Shown here: positions 37,741 through 48,192 of the stretch, one piece after another
Layout of the letters: the number at the start of each line of letters is the position of its first letter
Position numbering within the stretch: the stretch's first letter is position 1
Assembly: GCA_943788675.1 (NCBI GenBank)
Contig: CALSRE010000001.1
Location: 175,400-239,399 of the forward strand
From: an uncultured bacterium
GTDB lineage: Bacteria; Fidelibacterota; Marinisomatia; Marinisomatales; Marinisomataceae
Length of the DNA stretch: 64,000 nt
Direction: 5' to 3'
Translations under genes and position numbers: made by a program
The notes under the pieces: model-generated
Databases searched by the model: none
What the model was told of the DNA's origin: nothing
The model's input: only the letters and a program-made list of their open reading frames with translations

Positions 37741-38592
37741 ATGCATCCTTTGTTTAAAAATAAATATGTTCTGCTCTTTGTTGCGCTTCTTGCTGTTAGC
37801 TCTTCGGCCTGGGTTGTTCGTTTCTTACCAAACCTGTCTTCAACCACAATAGCTTTTTGGAGAATGTTTCTGGCTAGCGCTATGGCCTTTATAATATCTT
37901 ACAAAACTTTTTTTACTTTTGTTCCAAATAAAAAAATTTTGGTTGCCGGTTTATTTTTAGGAGCCCACTTTGCTCTTTTTTTTCGAAGTGTTCAACTTAC
38001 ATCTATTGCCGAGGCGGCCCTGTTGGGCACCATCGCTCCTGTTTTTACTGAAATTTATTCTATTCTTTTTCAAAGAAAACCCTTCTCTTCTAAAGTATCT
38101 CTTGGTTTGCTTCTTGCGCTTTTTGGTGCACTTATTCTTATAAGCCAAAGTAGTTTTAGCGCTACAAGTAGTCTTGGTAACATTCTTGCTGTTCTTTGTT
38201 CAATTGCAATGGCTGCTGTTTTACTAATAGGAAAAGAAGTGAGGAAGAGTGTTGGCTTATTTGAGTATTCTCGCTGGATATTTTTTTATGCTTCTGTTTG
38301 TTTGTTTTTTATTGCTCTTGTTCAGGGTGTGTCTGTTTTAGAATTTCAGTCCGCTAACTTTGCCTGGTTTCTTTTTCTTGCTGCCGTTCCTACAATGGTT
38401 GGCCACAACATTTTTTATTACTTAGTTAAGTCTCTTAGCGCTACAACAGTTGCAGCCACTCCTCTGGGTGAACCTGTAATTTCTTCTATTGGTGCTTTTT
38501 TCTTGTTTGGGGAGCCTGTTGGGTTGCATGTTTTTTTTGGAGGCGTCATTACCCTGGTTGGCGTTTTTTATGTTATAAAATATGGTGATTAG
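37741..38592 (+). CDS. EamA-family (DMT) transporter
   Basis: About 283 residues with ten membrane helices in two EamA repeats. 'AFWRMFLASAMAF', 'AEAALLGTIAPVFTEIYSIL' in repeat one and 'TVAATPLGEPVISSIGAFFLFGEPV' in repeat two are typical. It probably exports or imports a small metabolite across the inner membrane; substrate unknown. I use ATG 37741, directly before the first helix; the frame is open from 37636 but there it is antisense to mltB. Its start is 4 bp from the mltB start. Confidence 0.8.
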   Translation: MHPLFKNKYVLLFVALLAVSSSAWVVRFLPNLSSTTIAFWRMFLASAMAFIISYKTFFTFVPNKKILVAGLFLGAHFALFFRSVQLTSIAEAALLGTIAPVFTEIYSILFQRKPFSSKVSLGLLLALFGALILISQSSFSATSSLGNILAVLCSIAMAAVLLIGKEVRKSVGLFEYSRWIFFYASVCLFFIALVQGVSVLEFQSANFAWFLFLAAVPTMVGHNIFYYLVKSLSATTVAATPLGEPVISSIGAFFLFGEPVGLHVFFGGVITLVGVFYVIKYGD

Positions 38593-40427
38593 GCGCCGGC
38601 CTGATCTGATAGTCTTTCTTTTTTTTGAATGGATTCCCTTTTTTGTTGATCTAGCTCCATCTTTCTTAACCTAATTGCTTTTGGGGTAATTTCTACCAGC
38701 TCATCTTCTGATATAAACTCCAGCGACTGATCTAAAGATAGGTTTCTAGGGGGTCTTACTGCTACAGTGTTGTCCGAGCCAGAGCTTCTCATGTTAGAAA
38801 GTTTTTTTTCTCGCGTAATGTTTAAAGCTAGGTCGTTTGTTTTATTTCTTTCTCCTACAACCATTCCATTATACACCTCGGTTCCTATTTCAACAAAAAA
38901 TTCCCCCCTATCTGCCATGTTAACACATGCATATGTTGTTACCTTTCCTGGTCTGTCTGCAATTAATGCACCTGTATTTCTTTGTGGAATTCTTCCGAAC
39001 CAGGGTTGGTATCCTTCAAACATTTTGTTCATAATTCCTGCACCTTTTGTGTCTGTTATAAACTGGCTTCTAAAGCCAATTAAACCTCTTGAAGGGATTA
39101 AAAACTCCAAAGACACTCTTCCAAATCCGTGGTTTTGTAGGTTTGTCATTCTCCCTTTTCTTTCAGAAAGTTTTTCTGTAACCACCCCAACTCTTTCTTC
39201 TGGCACATCTAGGAAAACCTTCTCCATTGGTTCGAGTATTTGGCCCCCCTCTTCTTTGATAATAACTTTTGGTTTTGAAACCATAAACTCATAACCTTCT
39301 CTTCTCATTGTTTCAATTAAAACAGCCATTTGCAACTCTCCTCTCCCCCTAACCTCGTAGGCGTCTGCTCTGTCTGTTTTTAAAACCTCTAGAGATACAT
39401 TGCTTAAAACCTCTTGCTCAAGTCTGTCGTTTATATGTCTTGTGGTTAAATATTTTCCCTCTGTCCCGGCAAAGGGTCCGCTATTTACATAAAAAAGCAT
39501 TGAAACTGTTGGCTCGTCTACCTCTATTCTTGGTAAGGGTTTGGGATTTTCGCTCGCCGACACAGTATCGCCTATTGAAATACCTTCAATTCCTGCTGTG
39601 GCTATAATATCTCCCGCTTCAAGCTTTTCGACTTTTATTTTTTTTAACCCCTTAAATGTATAAAGCGCAGAAAATTTCACATTTTTTGTTGTTTTTGTTT
39701 CACCACACAGTGCATAATTTTTATTCATTTCAAGCTCGCCATTATTAAGTCTTCCAATTGCTATTTGGCCTACATACGGATCATAGTCTAGGTTTGTAAT
39801 TAAGAACTGTGGTGTTGTGGTGTTGTCCGCTATTGGCCCTGGAATATTTTGTAATATTGCAGAAAAAAGCGGGTCCAGGTTTTTTGAGTCTCCCCCCTCT
39901 TCTGAGTTTGCTAACCCCTCTTTAGCGTTGGTATACAAGATTGGAAACTCTATTTGCTCTTCGGTTGCTCCCAAATCTATAAATAGATCGTACACCTCAT
40001 TTACCACCTCTTTGATTCGTGCATCCGGCCTGTCAATTTTATTAATAACTAGAATTATTGGGATATCTTTATCTAGGGCTTTTTTTAAAACAAACCTTGT
40101 CTGGGGGAGGGGGCCTTCGCTTGCGTCTACCAACAGAAGTGCTCCGTCTACAAGGTTTAAACTCCTTTCAACCTCACCGCCAAAATCTGCGTGTCCGGGG
40201 GTGTCCATAATATTTATTTTAATGTCTTTATAATACACAGCTGTATTTTTTGCTGTGATTGTAATTCCCCTCTCCTTCTCAATATCCATCGAATCCATCA
40301 CCCTATCTTCTATCTCTTGGTGGGCTTTAAAAGTTCCGTTTTGTTGCAACATTCCATCTATAAGGGTGGTTTTTCCGTGATCTACGTGTGCTATGATAGC
40401 AATGTTTCTGAATTTTTCTTTTCTCAT
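38589..40427 (-). CDS. typA: Translational GTPase TypA/BipA
   Basis: 612 residues, a ribosome-binding GTPase involved in stress and cold growth and 50S assembly. G1 'AHVDHGKTT' (13-21), 'RGITITAKN' switch I, 'DTPGHADF' G3, 'NKIDRPDAR' G4, and a C-terminal BipA-specific domain ('NTGALIADRPGKVTTYA', 'MVVGERNKTNDLALN'). Length is typical. Its stop interlocks with the transporter stop (TTAG). The 70 bp upstream of its start hold nothing I can name. Confidence 0.96.
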   Translation of the reverse strand: MRKEKFRNIAIIAHVDHGKTTLIDGMLQQNGTFKAHQEIEDRVMDSMDIEKERGITITAKNTAVYYKDIKINIMDTPGHADFGGEVERSLNLVDGALLLVDASEGPLPQTRFVLKKALDKDIPIILVINKIDRPDARIKEVVNEVYDLFIDLGATEEQIEFPILYTNAKEGLANSEEGGDSKNLDPLFSAILQNIPGPIADNTTTPQFLITNLDYDPYVGQIAIGRLNNGELEMNKNYALCGETKTTKNVKFSALYTFKGLKKIKVEKLEAGDIIATAGIEGISIGDTVSASENPKPLPRIEVDEPTVSMLFYVNSGPFAGTEGKYLTTRHINDRLEQEVLSNVSLEVLKTDRADAYEVRGRGELQMAVLIETMRREGYEFMVSKPKVIIKEEGGQILEPMEKVFLDVPEERVGVVTEKLSERKGRMTNLQNHGFGRVSLEFLIPSRGLIGFRSQFITDTKGAGIMNKMFEGYQPWFGRIPQRNTGALIADRPGKVTTYACVNMADRGEFFVEIGTEVYNGMVVGERNKTNDLALNITREKKLSNMRSSGSDNTVAVRPPRNLSLDQSLEFISEDELVEITPKAIRLRKMELDQQKRESIQKKERLSDQAGA

Positions 40428-40497
40428 TTTTTTATTGTGGTGTGGTGTGAATATAAACCAAAAAGTGTCTGTTTCTCAGAATTGTTGTGGAAAAAAA

Positions 40498-41364
40498 CTA
40501 AACGGCCATTGGGGCTTTAATGCTGTCCATTGGTTCGTAGTTAACAAGCTTAAAATCTTTTGGTTTAGAAGCAATCACGCTTTCTATGTTTTTAAAGTTT
40601 GGCATTTCTAGAGTGGGGGCTGTTTTTGGTTTTCTTGTAACTTGCTCTTTTACTTGCTCAAAATGGTTATTATATATATGACAATCTCCCCCAGTCCATA
40701 TAAAATCTCCCGGCTGTAGTTTTAAAATATTTGATATTATATGGGTCAATAAAGCATAGGAGGCTACATTAAAAGGAACCCCTAAAAACATGTCTGCACT
40801 TCTTTGATAAAGCTGACAGCTCAGCTCATTGTCTTGAATGTGGAACTGAAACATTGTGTGACACGGGGGTAGGGCCATTTTATCAATTTTTTCTACATTC
40901 CACGCACTAACAATGTGCCTTCTGCTGTTTGGGTTGTTTTTGAGGTCAAAGATTATTTTTTTAATCTGATCTTCTCCTCCGGTGTCTTTACCCCAAAACC
41001 TCCACTGTTTTCCATAAACAGGTCCTAGCTCTTTTTGGGTTTCGTTGTTTGTGTATCCCAACTCCACTCCCTGTTTGTTCGCATTGGCCGTCCAAATAGT
41101 TTTTTTATCTACTATCTCTTTCCTTGATTTTCCAAAGTGTATTTCTGCCAACCTTCTTTCGTCTGTACTGCCCTCTAAAAACCAAAGCAGTTCACTTACA
41201 ACGCTTTTCCAGGCTAGTTTTTTTGTTGTAACAGCGGGAAAACCATTCCTAAGGTCAAAGCGCATTTGGTATCCAAAAACACCCCTTGTTCCTACTCCAG
41301 TTCTGTCGCCTCTTTGCTTGCCTTTGTCGAGAATGTGTTCAAGTGCTTTAATGTATTGCTTCAT
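40498..41364 (-). CDS. thyA: Thymidylate synthase ThyA
   Basis: 288 residues. Methylates dUMP to dTMP with methylene-THF. Catalytic Cys168 lies in 'ALPPCHTMFQF'; 'DRTGVGTRGVFGYQMRFDL' (20-38), 'NSRRHIVSAWN' and 'LYQRSADMFLGVPFNVASYALL' bind dUMP; the C-terminus 'IKAPMAV' matches the family. It overlaps folA by 4 bp, the usual thyA-folA pairing, since the reaction oxidises folate to dihydrofolate. Confidence 0.97.
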   Translation of the reverse strand: MKQYIKALEHILDKGKQRGDRTGVGTRGVFGYQMRFDLRNGFPAVTTKKLAWKSVVSELLWFLEGSTDERRLAEIHFGKSRKEIVDKKTIWTANANKQGVELGYTNNETQKELGPVYGKQWRFWGKDTGGEDQIKKIIFDLKNNPNSRRHIVSAWNVEKIDKMALPPCHTMFQFHIQDNELSCQLYQRSADMFLGVPFNVASYALLTHIISNILKLQPGDFIWTGGDCHIYNNHFEQVKEQVTRKPKTAPTLEMPNFKNIESVIASKPKDFKLVNYEPMDSIKAPMAV

Positions 41365-41849
41365 TTAATTTTTTTCCAAATTTGGAATTCAACACTTTCG
41401 TGTTTTTCAAACCAAGTTTTCTTAAAGAGAGTTTCTATATCCTTTAAAGATAAAAAACCGTCACAGTAATAATCTCCCGGTATTTTACTTAAATAAAACT
41501 CTTCGATTGATTCTAGTGTTTGTTTAATTATGTTAGGTCCACCGATTACCCAAATGGTTTTACTGGGGTATTCTTCTTTAAGGGCCTTAAGCTCACCATT
41601 AAGGTCTCCACAAACATATTTGTCTGCTCCTGGAAGCTCATCCTTTCTTGATGTTGCTAGAACGTTTATTCTGTTTGGTAGTGGCCAGGGCATCAGCGGG
41701 TCGACCCATGTTTTTGAGCCCATTACAACAACGTTGTTTGTTGTGTTTTTTTTAAACCACCCAAGGTCTTTTTTGTTTTTTGGCCAGGGTATTGTTCCAT
41801 TCTTGCTTACACCCCCACTGTTGTCGCAGGCCAATATTGCTTTAACCAC
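41361..41849 (-). CDS. folA: Dihydrofolate reductase
   Basis: 162 residues. Regenerates tetrahydrofolate used by ThyA. 'AILACDNSGGVSKNGTIPWPKNKKDLGWFKK' holds the substrate loop and acidic residue, 'VVVMGSKTW' and 'TIWVIGGPNII' bind NADPH. The sequence is divergent from E. coli FolA (for example Pro-Lys-Asn after the Trp), but length and motif order are normal. Its start is 6 bp after the M16 peptidase stop region; thyA follows directly. Confidence 0.9.
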   Translation of the reverse strand: MVKAILACDNSGGVSKNGTIPWPKNKKDLGWFKKNTTNNVVVMGSKTWVDPLMPWPLPNRINVLATSRKDELPGADKYVCGDLNGELKALKEEYPSKTIWVIGGPNIIKQTLESIEEFYLSKIPGDYYCDGFLSLKDIETLFKKTWFEKHESVEFQIWKKIK

Positions 41850-41855
41850 CCTGGT

Positions 41856-44552
41856 TTACTTATCCTCTATTGGTTTTCCATCCTTGTCAATAGTACCAGC
41901 TGCCACCTGATATAGCCCATCAAAGCTAATATATTTTGATGTGGCGCTATTTACCTGATCTAAGGTAATAGATTTTAACATGTTTGGATAACTGTCAAGA
42001 TATGTAAGGTCGTTGTGAACAACGGCTGCATTTAAAATTCCTCCGGCTAACCCTCCAGTTGTATCAAAACCAACCTGAAAGCCTCCAATTAGCGTTGATT
42101 TTGTTACGTCAAGCTCTTTTTGTGTTATTCCCCCTTCTGCCCATTTTTTTATTTCTCGAAGTGTTGAGCTTTCGCCCTTTGAAAGAAGTTTTGGAGAGAA
42201 GGTTCCTCCAACCATCCAATAGCCATCATTGCTATTTCCAAACCCGCTCAGCGCAGAATTAATACCATAAGTTAAACCCTCTTTAACCCTTACTGTTTGC
42301 ATAAGTCTTGCAGAAAAATTTCCGCCCAATGTGTGTGTTGCTAAATAAAGAGGTAGGTAGTCTGGGTGATACCTGTCAATACCGAGGGCTGTCCCAACAA
42401 CAAAGTCTGTGCTTGTTTTGTCTTCCATGGTCACATAAGCCTTGTTTGCTACCTTATTTCCAGTCTTTTGTTCTTCCTTGTTTTTTAGGGGCGACTGTTT
42501 CCAGTCGTCAAAGCTTTGTTTTATTAGGTTTTCCATTTTCACATGATCAACATCGCCAACAACAACCAAAACCATAGATCCAAGTCCATAGTTTTTACTG
42601 TGATAGTCTTTTAAGTCTTCGGATGTGAGCTTCTTTATTTGTTCTATAGCCCTATCTGGGTTTATTGGTGAGTTTTGGTGGTCAGAACCATAAAAAGCCT
42701 GCAACATATCATTCATTGCATTTCCTCTTGTGCTCTCTTTGGATCGCTTATATCCGGCTATTTGTCTTTTTTTTGATTTTTCTAACTCATCTTTTGAAAA
42801 AAGCGGGTTTTTCAATTGATCAGCTAAAAGACCTATAACCATGTTTGTGTCGTCTGACAAAAACTTTCCACTAAAGCCAACCCTTGCTTGTCCGTTAAAA
42901 AAACTTAGGCGAGCCCCTGCAGACTCAAGCTTTTCGCTAATTTCAAACTTAGACATGTTTGTTGTTCCTTGATCGAGCATAGCTGCCACCATATCTGCTG
43001 TTCTGTTGTTTTTTGTAGAATAAATGTCTCCACCCAACATACTACCCCTCATGGTTACAACCCCCGTTCCTCTTTTAAGGGTTAAAAGTCTTATCCCTTT
43101 CACCGGTTCGGAGTCTATGATTTTTGAGGACAAAAGCTCTTCTTCTGTTGAAAAATGTTTTTGTTTCATTTTTTCTAGCTCTTTAGCGCTTGTTGCGGGT
43201 TTTTGTCCCTGACCTCCAGAGCCTAGAGGAATAAAATATCCTATAGTGCTCAAGTCTTCAAGAAAGTATTTATTCACAATTTTCTTTATGTCTTCTTTTG
43301 TCACAGCGCCTATCTTGTCACCATATGTTGTATAAAGTGTCCAGTCTCCACTGGCTATAGCCTCATTTAACCCGCTAGCCACTGCATAGCTTCCATCCTG
43401 AGAAAACTTCATTGAAGCAATAAGCTGCGACTGTGCCCTTTTAACTTCTTCTTCGCTTACGCCGTCTTTCTTTATTTTTTCATATTCATTAACAATTGCT
43501 TCTTCTACTGTTTTGTGGTCTACATCTGGAGAAAGGTTTGCATAGACGGTAAACAGGCCCGGATCTCTGAAGAGAGAGTCCCAAATGTAAACGCTTGTTG
43601 TTAGCCCTTTGTCTGTAATATTTTTATAAAACCTGCTGTTTTTTCCTAAAGAAAGAATCGACGACAACACCATAAAAGCTGCCGCATCCGGGTCTGTGGC
43701 TGAGGGGGTTTTGTGTGCTACGCCAACAATTCCTTGTTGACCAGCTCTCTTAAGAGTAATTGCTCTTATTCCTTCTTGTTTTGGTTCTGCTGTGTATACC
43801 TCTGGAATTGGTTTTGTGCTTTTTCTTATTTTTCCAAAATGCTTTTTGATCATTGAAAGCGCATCTGCTTCTGTAAAGTCTCCTATAGCTATTGCTGTTG
43901 CGTTGTTTGGCCAATAGAAGGTGTCATAAAACTCTTTAAGCCTTTCGATTGAAACGTTTTCAATATCCTCTTTCCACCCAATTGTAGAATGGTGATATGG
44001 GTGCGCCTGATATGCTGTAGCCCAAATATTTTCGTCTAAAACCCCCGAAGGACTGTTTTGACCTCTTTCAAACTCATTTCTAACAACTGTCATCTCTGAT
44101 TGCCTGTCTTCTTCTTTAATATAGGCGCTTCTCATCCTGTCAGCTTCTATTTCAATTAAGGTTTCAAGGTGTTCGCTTGGTAGAACAGCAAAATAATTTG
44201 TTCTATCAAGCCAGGTTGTGGCGTTCATTCTTGCGCCGAGAGATTGAAGAGTTTGAAAAACTGAGTTCCCCTTTTTTGTGTTAAACTTTCTCGAGCCCTT
44301 AAACATTAAATGCTCTAAAAGGTGCGTAGATCCCGTGTAACCAATAGCCTCGTTTCTTGAACCAACCTCGTAGGTTACCATAAAGGTTGCAACTGGCGCC
44401 GTGTTGTCTTGTTTTAATAAAACCCTTAAGCCGTTTGATGTCATTGTATATTCTTTTATACCTCCAGACTCTTTAACAAACTCAAATCCATAAAACTTTT
44501 CTTGTGACATGACAGCCCCCATAAATAATAATGTTAAAATTAATCTCTTCAT
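41856..44552 (-). CDS. M16 family zinc metallopeptidase, two tandem halves, secreted
   Basis: 898 residues with a signal peptide ('MKRLILTLLFMGAVMSQ', cleavage around 17). The first M16 unit has the inverted zinc motif HxxEH (His77, Glu80, His81 in 'HLLEHLMFKG') and the distant Glu in 'IEADRMRSA'. The second half (about 460-898) has the fold ('DLKDYHSKNYGLGSMVLVVVGD', 'RVKEGLTYGINSAL') but no zinc ligands. This clamshell form degrades peptides in the periplasm. AAAGGAG precedes the start. Confidence 0.9.
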   Translation of the reverse strand: MKRLILTLLFMGAVMSQEKFYGFEFVKESGGIKEYTMTSNGLRVLLKQDNTAPVATFMVTYEVGSRNEAIGYTGSTHLLEHLMFKGSRKFNTKKGNSVFQTLQSLGARMNATTWLDRTNYFAVLPSEHLETLIEIEADRMRSAYIKEEDRQSEMTVVRNEFERGQNSPSGVLDENIWATAYQAHPYHHSTIGWKEDIENVSIERLKEFYDTFYWPNNATAIAIGDFTEADALSMIKKHFGKIRKSTKPIPEVYTAEPKQEGIRAITLKRAGQQGIVGVAHKTPSATDPDAAAFMVLSSILSLGKNSRFYKNITDKGLTTSVYIWDSLFRDPGLFTVYANLSPDVDHKTVEEAIVNEYEKIKKDGVSEEEVKRAQSQLIASMKFSQDGSYAVASGLNEAIASGDWTLYTTYGDKIGAVTKEDIKKIVNKYFLEDLSTIGYFIPLGSGGQGQKPATSAKELEKMKQKHFSTEEELLSSKIIDSEPVKGIRLLTLKRGTGVVTMRGSMLGGDIYSTKNNRTADMVAAMLDQGTTNMSKFEISEKLESAGARLSFFNGQARVGFSGKFLSDDTNMVIGLLADQLKNPLFSKDELEKSKKRQIAGYKRSKESTRGNAMNDMLQAFYGSDHQNSPINPDRAIEQIKKLTSEDLKDYHSKNYGLGSMVLVVVGDVDHVKMENLIKQSFDDWKQSPLKNKEEQKTGNKVANKAYVTMEDKTSTDFVVGTALGIDRYHPDYLPLYLATHTLGGNFSARLMQTVRVKEGLTYGINSALSGFGNSNDGYWMVGGTFSPKLLSKGESSTLREIKKWAEGGITQKELDVTKSTLIGGFQVGFDTTGGLAGGILNAAVVHNDLTYLDSYPNMLKSITLDQVNSATSKYISFDGLYQVAAGTIDKDGKPIEDK

Positions 44553-44573
44553 TCTTTCTCCTTTAAAGTTTAA

Positions 44574-45059
44574 CTATTTCCATGGAATAAACCGGGAAAC
44601 GTTGGACATATAATCTATATATTCTTGCCCAAATATACCAACAAGGTATTCTTCTTCCCTAAAAATTATTTTAAGCCATAACAGGTATTGTAGGGGCATT
44701 AAAAAAAGCAACAAGTATGACCCAAACCACAGAGAAGCAAGAATGTTTACATGAAAAACAACAAGAGTACAAATGGGGTGGCGAACAAAAGCATATATAC
44801 CTTTGGTATTAAAACCTCTTACCCTTCCTTTTGTTATAAAGCCCAGCAGGGACCAAAAAAAAATAAACGCCGCCTCTAAAAAAATTAAAAAAAACAAAAC
44901 AAAAAACCATGTTTCACTTATTTCATATCTTTGAACATTAAAGGCTTTTTCATATTCGAGCGCTATATAAATTAAAAAAAAAGAGGTGGGGAGCCCTTTT
45001 GAGCCACCGCTTAAAAACTTTTTGTTTTCTTTTGTGTGGAGTTTTTTCTTTAAGTGCAA
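44574..45059 (-). CDS. Isoprenylcysteine carboxyl methyltransferase (ICMT/PEMT)-like membrane protein
   Basis: 161 residues with about four membrane helices. The C-terminal part shows the ICMT/phospholipid methyltransferase pattern: 'GIYAFVRHPICTLVV' (RHP, SAM binding) and 'REEEYLVGIFGQEYIDYMSNVSRFIPW' (EE and Y-x2-Y). The substrate in bacteria is usually unknown; lipids or other small hydrophobic molecules are likely. It lies between yggS and the M16 gene on the same strand. Confidence 0.7.
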   Translation of the reverse strand: MHLKKKLHTKENKKFLSGGSKGLPTSFFLIYIALEYEKAFNVQRYEISETWFFVLFFLIFLEAAFIFFWSLLGFITKGRVRGFNTKGIYAFVRHPICTLVVFHVNILASLWFGSYLLLFLMPLQYLLWLKIIFREEEYLVGIFGQEYIDYMSNVSRFIPWK

Positions 45060-45061
45060 GA

Positions 45062-45724
45062 TCAGTCTCTTGGCCCAAAGATGGCTGAGCCCACCCTTAT
45101 ATCTGTAGACCCCTGCTCGATCGCAATTTTATAGTCGACACTCATACCCATTGAAAGGGTTTTCATTTCTAGCTTATCATACATGTTAAGACAATCAAAA
45201 AGCTCTTTTGTCTTCTTAAAGGCTTTCGCTATATCTTTCTTGTTTTTTGTGTTAGGGCCCATTGTCATAAGCCCTTCTATTTTAATGTTTTTGTTATCAG
45301 CGCATCTTTGAATTTTTTCTTTATCTTTAAGCATAAAACCGGATTTTGTTTCTTCTCCGCTGCTGTTTATTTGAATTAAAACCCTTTGTATTTTATTTAT
45401 TTTTTCGGCAGAGTTTGAAATTTTTTTTGCAATTTTTTCCGTGTCTACCGTATCTATAACATCAAAAAGTTTTACTGCCTTGTTTGTTTTGTTTGATTGT
45501 AGATTTCCTATAAGCCTTTTTTCTATATTTTTTAAATTATTAATACTTGGAAATTTTTTTTCTGCTTCTTGAATTTTGTTTTCTCCTATTGACACCGCGC
45601 CAGCAGATATTGCTTCTTCTATTTCTTTGGACGTTCTGGTTTTAGTGACAACCACCAATTTGATTTTTTTGTTTTTTGGGAGGCTAGCTTGTAGCTTCTT
45701 CAGTTTTTGGGTTACTGTTTTCAT
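45062..45724 (-). CDS. yggS: YggS/PLPBP family PLP-binding protein
   Basis: 220 residues from ATG 45724; the frame is open 11 codons upstream. A TIM-barrel fold homologous to alanine racemase N-domain. '[13 protein letters not shown]' holds the PLP Lys, then '[12 protein letters not shown]', '[14 protein letters not shown]' (usually HFIGxLQxNK), 'SGFMLKD', 'GLMTMGPN', '[28 protein letters not shown]'. It controls PLP homeostasis and has no known catalysis. Its 5' end overlaps the gyrA 3' end by 41 bp in another frame. Confidence 0.93.
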   Translation of the reverse strand: MKTVTQKLKKLQASLPKNKKIKLVVVTKTRTSKEIEEAISAGAVSIGENKIQEAEKKFPSINNLKNIEKRLIGNLQSNKTNKAVKLFDVIDTVDTEKIAKKISNSAEKINKIQRVLIQINSSGEETKSGFMLKDKEKIQRCADNKNIKIEGLMTMGPNTKNKKDIAKAFKKTKELFDCLNMYDKLEMKTLSMGMSVDYKIAIEQGSTDIRVGSAIFGPRD

Positions 45725-48191
45725 CGTTAACCTCTTCTTGGGTTTTTTCTTCGCCACCCTCTTCTTCTGTCATTATTCTGGTAATTGAAGACACTAAAGT
45801 TCCTTCTCCTAGCTTTATAAGCTTAACACCCTGTGTCGCTCTTCCTATGGCCCTTATTTGAGCAACCGGTTGTCTTATTAAAACCCCCTGGTTTGTAATA
45901 ATCATAAGATCGTCTTTGTCTACCACCTCTTTAATGGTTACCATTTTTCCAACTTTTTCAGTGGTTTTCATGGTTAAAACACCTTTTCCGCCTCTTTTTT
46001 GAGCGCGATATTGAGAAATTTCTGTTCTTTTGCCAAAGCCTTTTTCGGTGGCAACCAACACTGTGGTACCCTCTCTTTTTATTAACAACATACCAACAAG
46101 TCTGTCGTCTTCTGAGCTTAAAGTTATTCCTTTTACTCCCATTGTTTTTCTGCCGCTTGGTCTTATTTGCTCTTCTGAAAACCTAATAGACTTTCCATTT
46201 CTTGTTCCCAATAAAATATCATTATCTCCGGTAGAAACCCTTGCCTCTATTAGCCTATCTCCGTCTCTTATCTCAACAGCATAAATGCCTTTTTTTCTTG
46301 GGTTTGAGTATGCCGAAAGCTTTGTTTTTTTAACAATTCCTTTTTCTGTTGCCATCACCACAAAATGATCTTCGTTAAACTCTTTAACGCTTATAAATGC
46401 GCTTACCTTTTCGTCGGCTTCGCACCCAATAAGGTTAACAATTGCTCTTCCTTTGGCAGCTCTTCCACCTTCTGGTATATCATAAACTTTTACCCAATAA
46501 CACTTTCCTTTATCTGTAAAAAATAAAATATAACTGTGTGTGTTTGCTACAAAAAGATGTTCTACAAAATCTTCATCTCTAGAGCTTGCTCCCTGAACCC
46601 CTCTTCCACCTCTTCTTTGGCTTCTATAGGTGTTTAGGCTTGTTCTTTTTATATAACCGTTGTGTGTTATGGTTAAAACCATTTCCTCTTCCGCTATCAT
46701 ATCTTCAATGCTAAGAGTTGTAAAGTCTTTTATTATTTCTGTTCTTCTCTCTTCTCCATATTTTTCTTTAACCTCTAAAAGCTCTTCTTTTATTATTTCC
46801 ATTCTTTTTGATTTGCTTTCTAAGATTCCTTTTAGTTCAGAAATGTGTTGAATAATATCTTTATACTCGCTAATAATTTTGTCTGTTTCTAAACCTGTTA
46901 ACCTCTGAAGCCTCATGTCTAAAATAGCCTGTGATTGTTTTTCTGAAAGACCAAAACCCTCCATTAGAGCCTCTTTTGCTGAAACAGGGTCTTTGCTTTT
47001 TTTAATCGTTTCAACAATTTTATCAATATTTTTTAGGGCAATTTTTAAGCCCTCTAATATGTGTGCCCTGGCTTCTGCTTTTGCTAGGTCAAACTTTGTT
47101 CTCTTTACAACAACATCTAACCTAAAAGCTATAAACACCTCTAAAATTTCTTTTAGGTTCATAACCTTTGGTGTACCATCTACTAAAGCTAATAAGATTA
47201 TTCCAAAAGTGTCTTGTAGTTGAGTTTGTTTATATAGTTGATTTAAAACAACCTCGGGAACAGCGTCTCTTTTTATTTCAATAACAACCCTCATTCCATC
47301 TTTGTCGGACTCGTCTCTTAGTTCTGCAATTCCTTCAATTTTTTTATCTCTGGCTAGATATGCTATTTTTTCAATTAGGTTTGCTTTATTAACCTGATAT
47401 GGTAACTCTGTAATAATTAAGGAGTCTCTTCCTTTTGAAGCGGGTTCTACATGAGCCCTTCCTTGCATAATAACCTTACCCCTTCCTGTTTCATAGGCAT
47501 CAATTATACCCTGAGCTCCAAGAGCTTTTCCAAAAGTTGGAAAATCTGGTCCTTTTATATGTCTCATTAAGTCTTTAATCTCAGCTTCTGGATTAGACAT
47601 TAACTCTACTAACCCGTCAACCAGCTCTGAAAGATTGTGGGGTGGAATTTTGGTTGCCATTCCAACAGCAATTCCCTCAGATCCATTAACAAGCAGGTTT
47701 GGGTATACTGCCGGAAGAACAGCCGGCTCTTTTAAGGTTTCATCAAAGTTTGTTGTCCAGGGAATTGTTTCTTTGTCTATATCTCTTAAAAGCTCGCTTC
47801 CAATTTTAGACATTCTGGATTCAGTATATCTCATTGCAGCTGCCCTATCTCCATCAATAGACCCAAAGTTTCCCTGCCCTTGAACAAGCTCATGTCTCAT
47901 AGAAAATTCTTGTGCCATTCTAACCATTGCGTCATAAATTGAGCTGTCGCCGTGAGGGTGATACTTACCCAAAACCTCTCCAACCACTCTGGCAGATTTT
48001 TTATATGGCCTATTCCACATTGCAGACATTTCGCTCATACTAAAAAGAATTCTTCTGTGTACAGGTTTTAGTCCATCTCTTGCATCAGGAAGAGCTCTCG
48101 ACATAATAACCGACATTGAATAATTTAAATAACTTTCCTCAAGCTCTTTTACTAACTGTTTATCTAATATGTTATCTCTACCTAGGTCCAT
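45684..48191 (-). CDS. gyrA: DNA gyrase subunit A
   Basis: 835 residues. Catalytic Tyr122 in '[10 protein letters not shown]'; quinolone region '[17 protein letters not shown]' with Ser83 and Asp87, the sensitive pattern. The C-terminal beta-pinwheel has the GyrA box 'QRRGGRG', which distinguishes it from ParC. It introduces negative supercoils with GyrB, encoded 1 bp upstream. The acidic C-terminal tail ('[17 protein letters not shown]') is typical. Its start and stop neighbours are tightly packed. Confidence 0.97.
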   Translation of the reverse strand: MDLGRDNILDKQLVKELEESYLNYSMSVIMSRALPDARDGLKPVHRRILFSMSEMSAMWNRPYKKSARVVGEVLGKYHPHGDSSIYDAMVRMAQEFSMRHELVQGQGNFGSIDGDRAAAMRYTESRMSKIGSELLRDIDKETIPWTTNFDETLKEPAVLPAVYPNLLVNGSEGIAVGMATKIPPHNLSELVDGLVELMSNPEAEIKDLMRHIKGPDFPTFGKALGAQGIIDAYETGRGKVIMQGRAHVEPASKGRDSLIITELPYQVNKANLIEKIAYLARDKKIEGIAELRDESDKDGMRVVIEIKRDAVPEVVLNQLYKQTQLQDTFGIILLALVDGTPKVMNLKEILEVFIAFRLDVVVKRTKFDLAKAEARAHILEGLKIALKNIDKIVETIKKSKDPVSAKEALMEGFGLSEKQSQAILDMRLQRLTGLETDKIISEYKDIIQHISELKGILESKSKRMEIIKEELLEVKEKYGEERRTEIIKDFTTLSIEDMIAEEEMVLTITHNGYIKRTSLNTYRSQRRGGRGVQGASSRDEDFVEHLFVANTHSYILFFTDKGKCYWVKVYDIPEGGRAAKGRAIVNLIGCEADEKVSAFISVKEFNEDHFVVMATEKGIVKKTKLSAYSNPRKKGIYAVEIRDGDRLIEARVSTGDNDILLGTRNGKSIRFSEEQIRPSGRKTMGVKGITLSSEDDRLVGMLLIKREGTTVLVATEKGFGKRTEISQYRAQKRGGKGVLTMKTTEKVGKMVTIKEVVDKDDLMIITNQGVLIRQPVAQIRAIGRATQGVKLIKLGEGTLVSSITRIMTEEEGGEEKTQEEVNDENSNPKTEEATS

Positions 48192-48192
48192 T

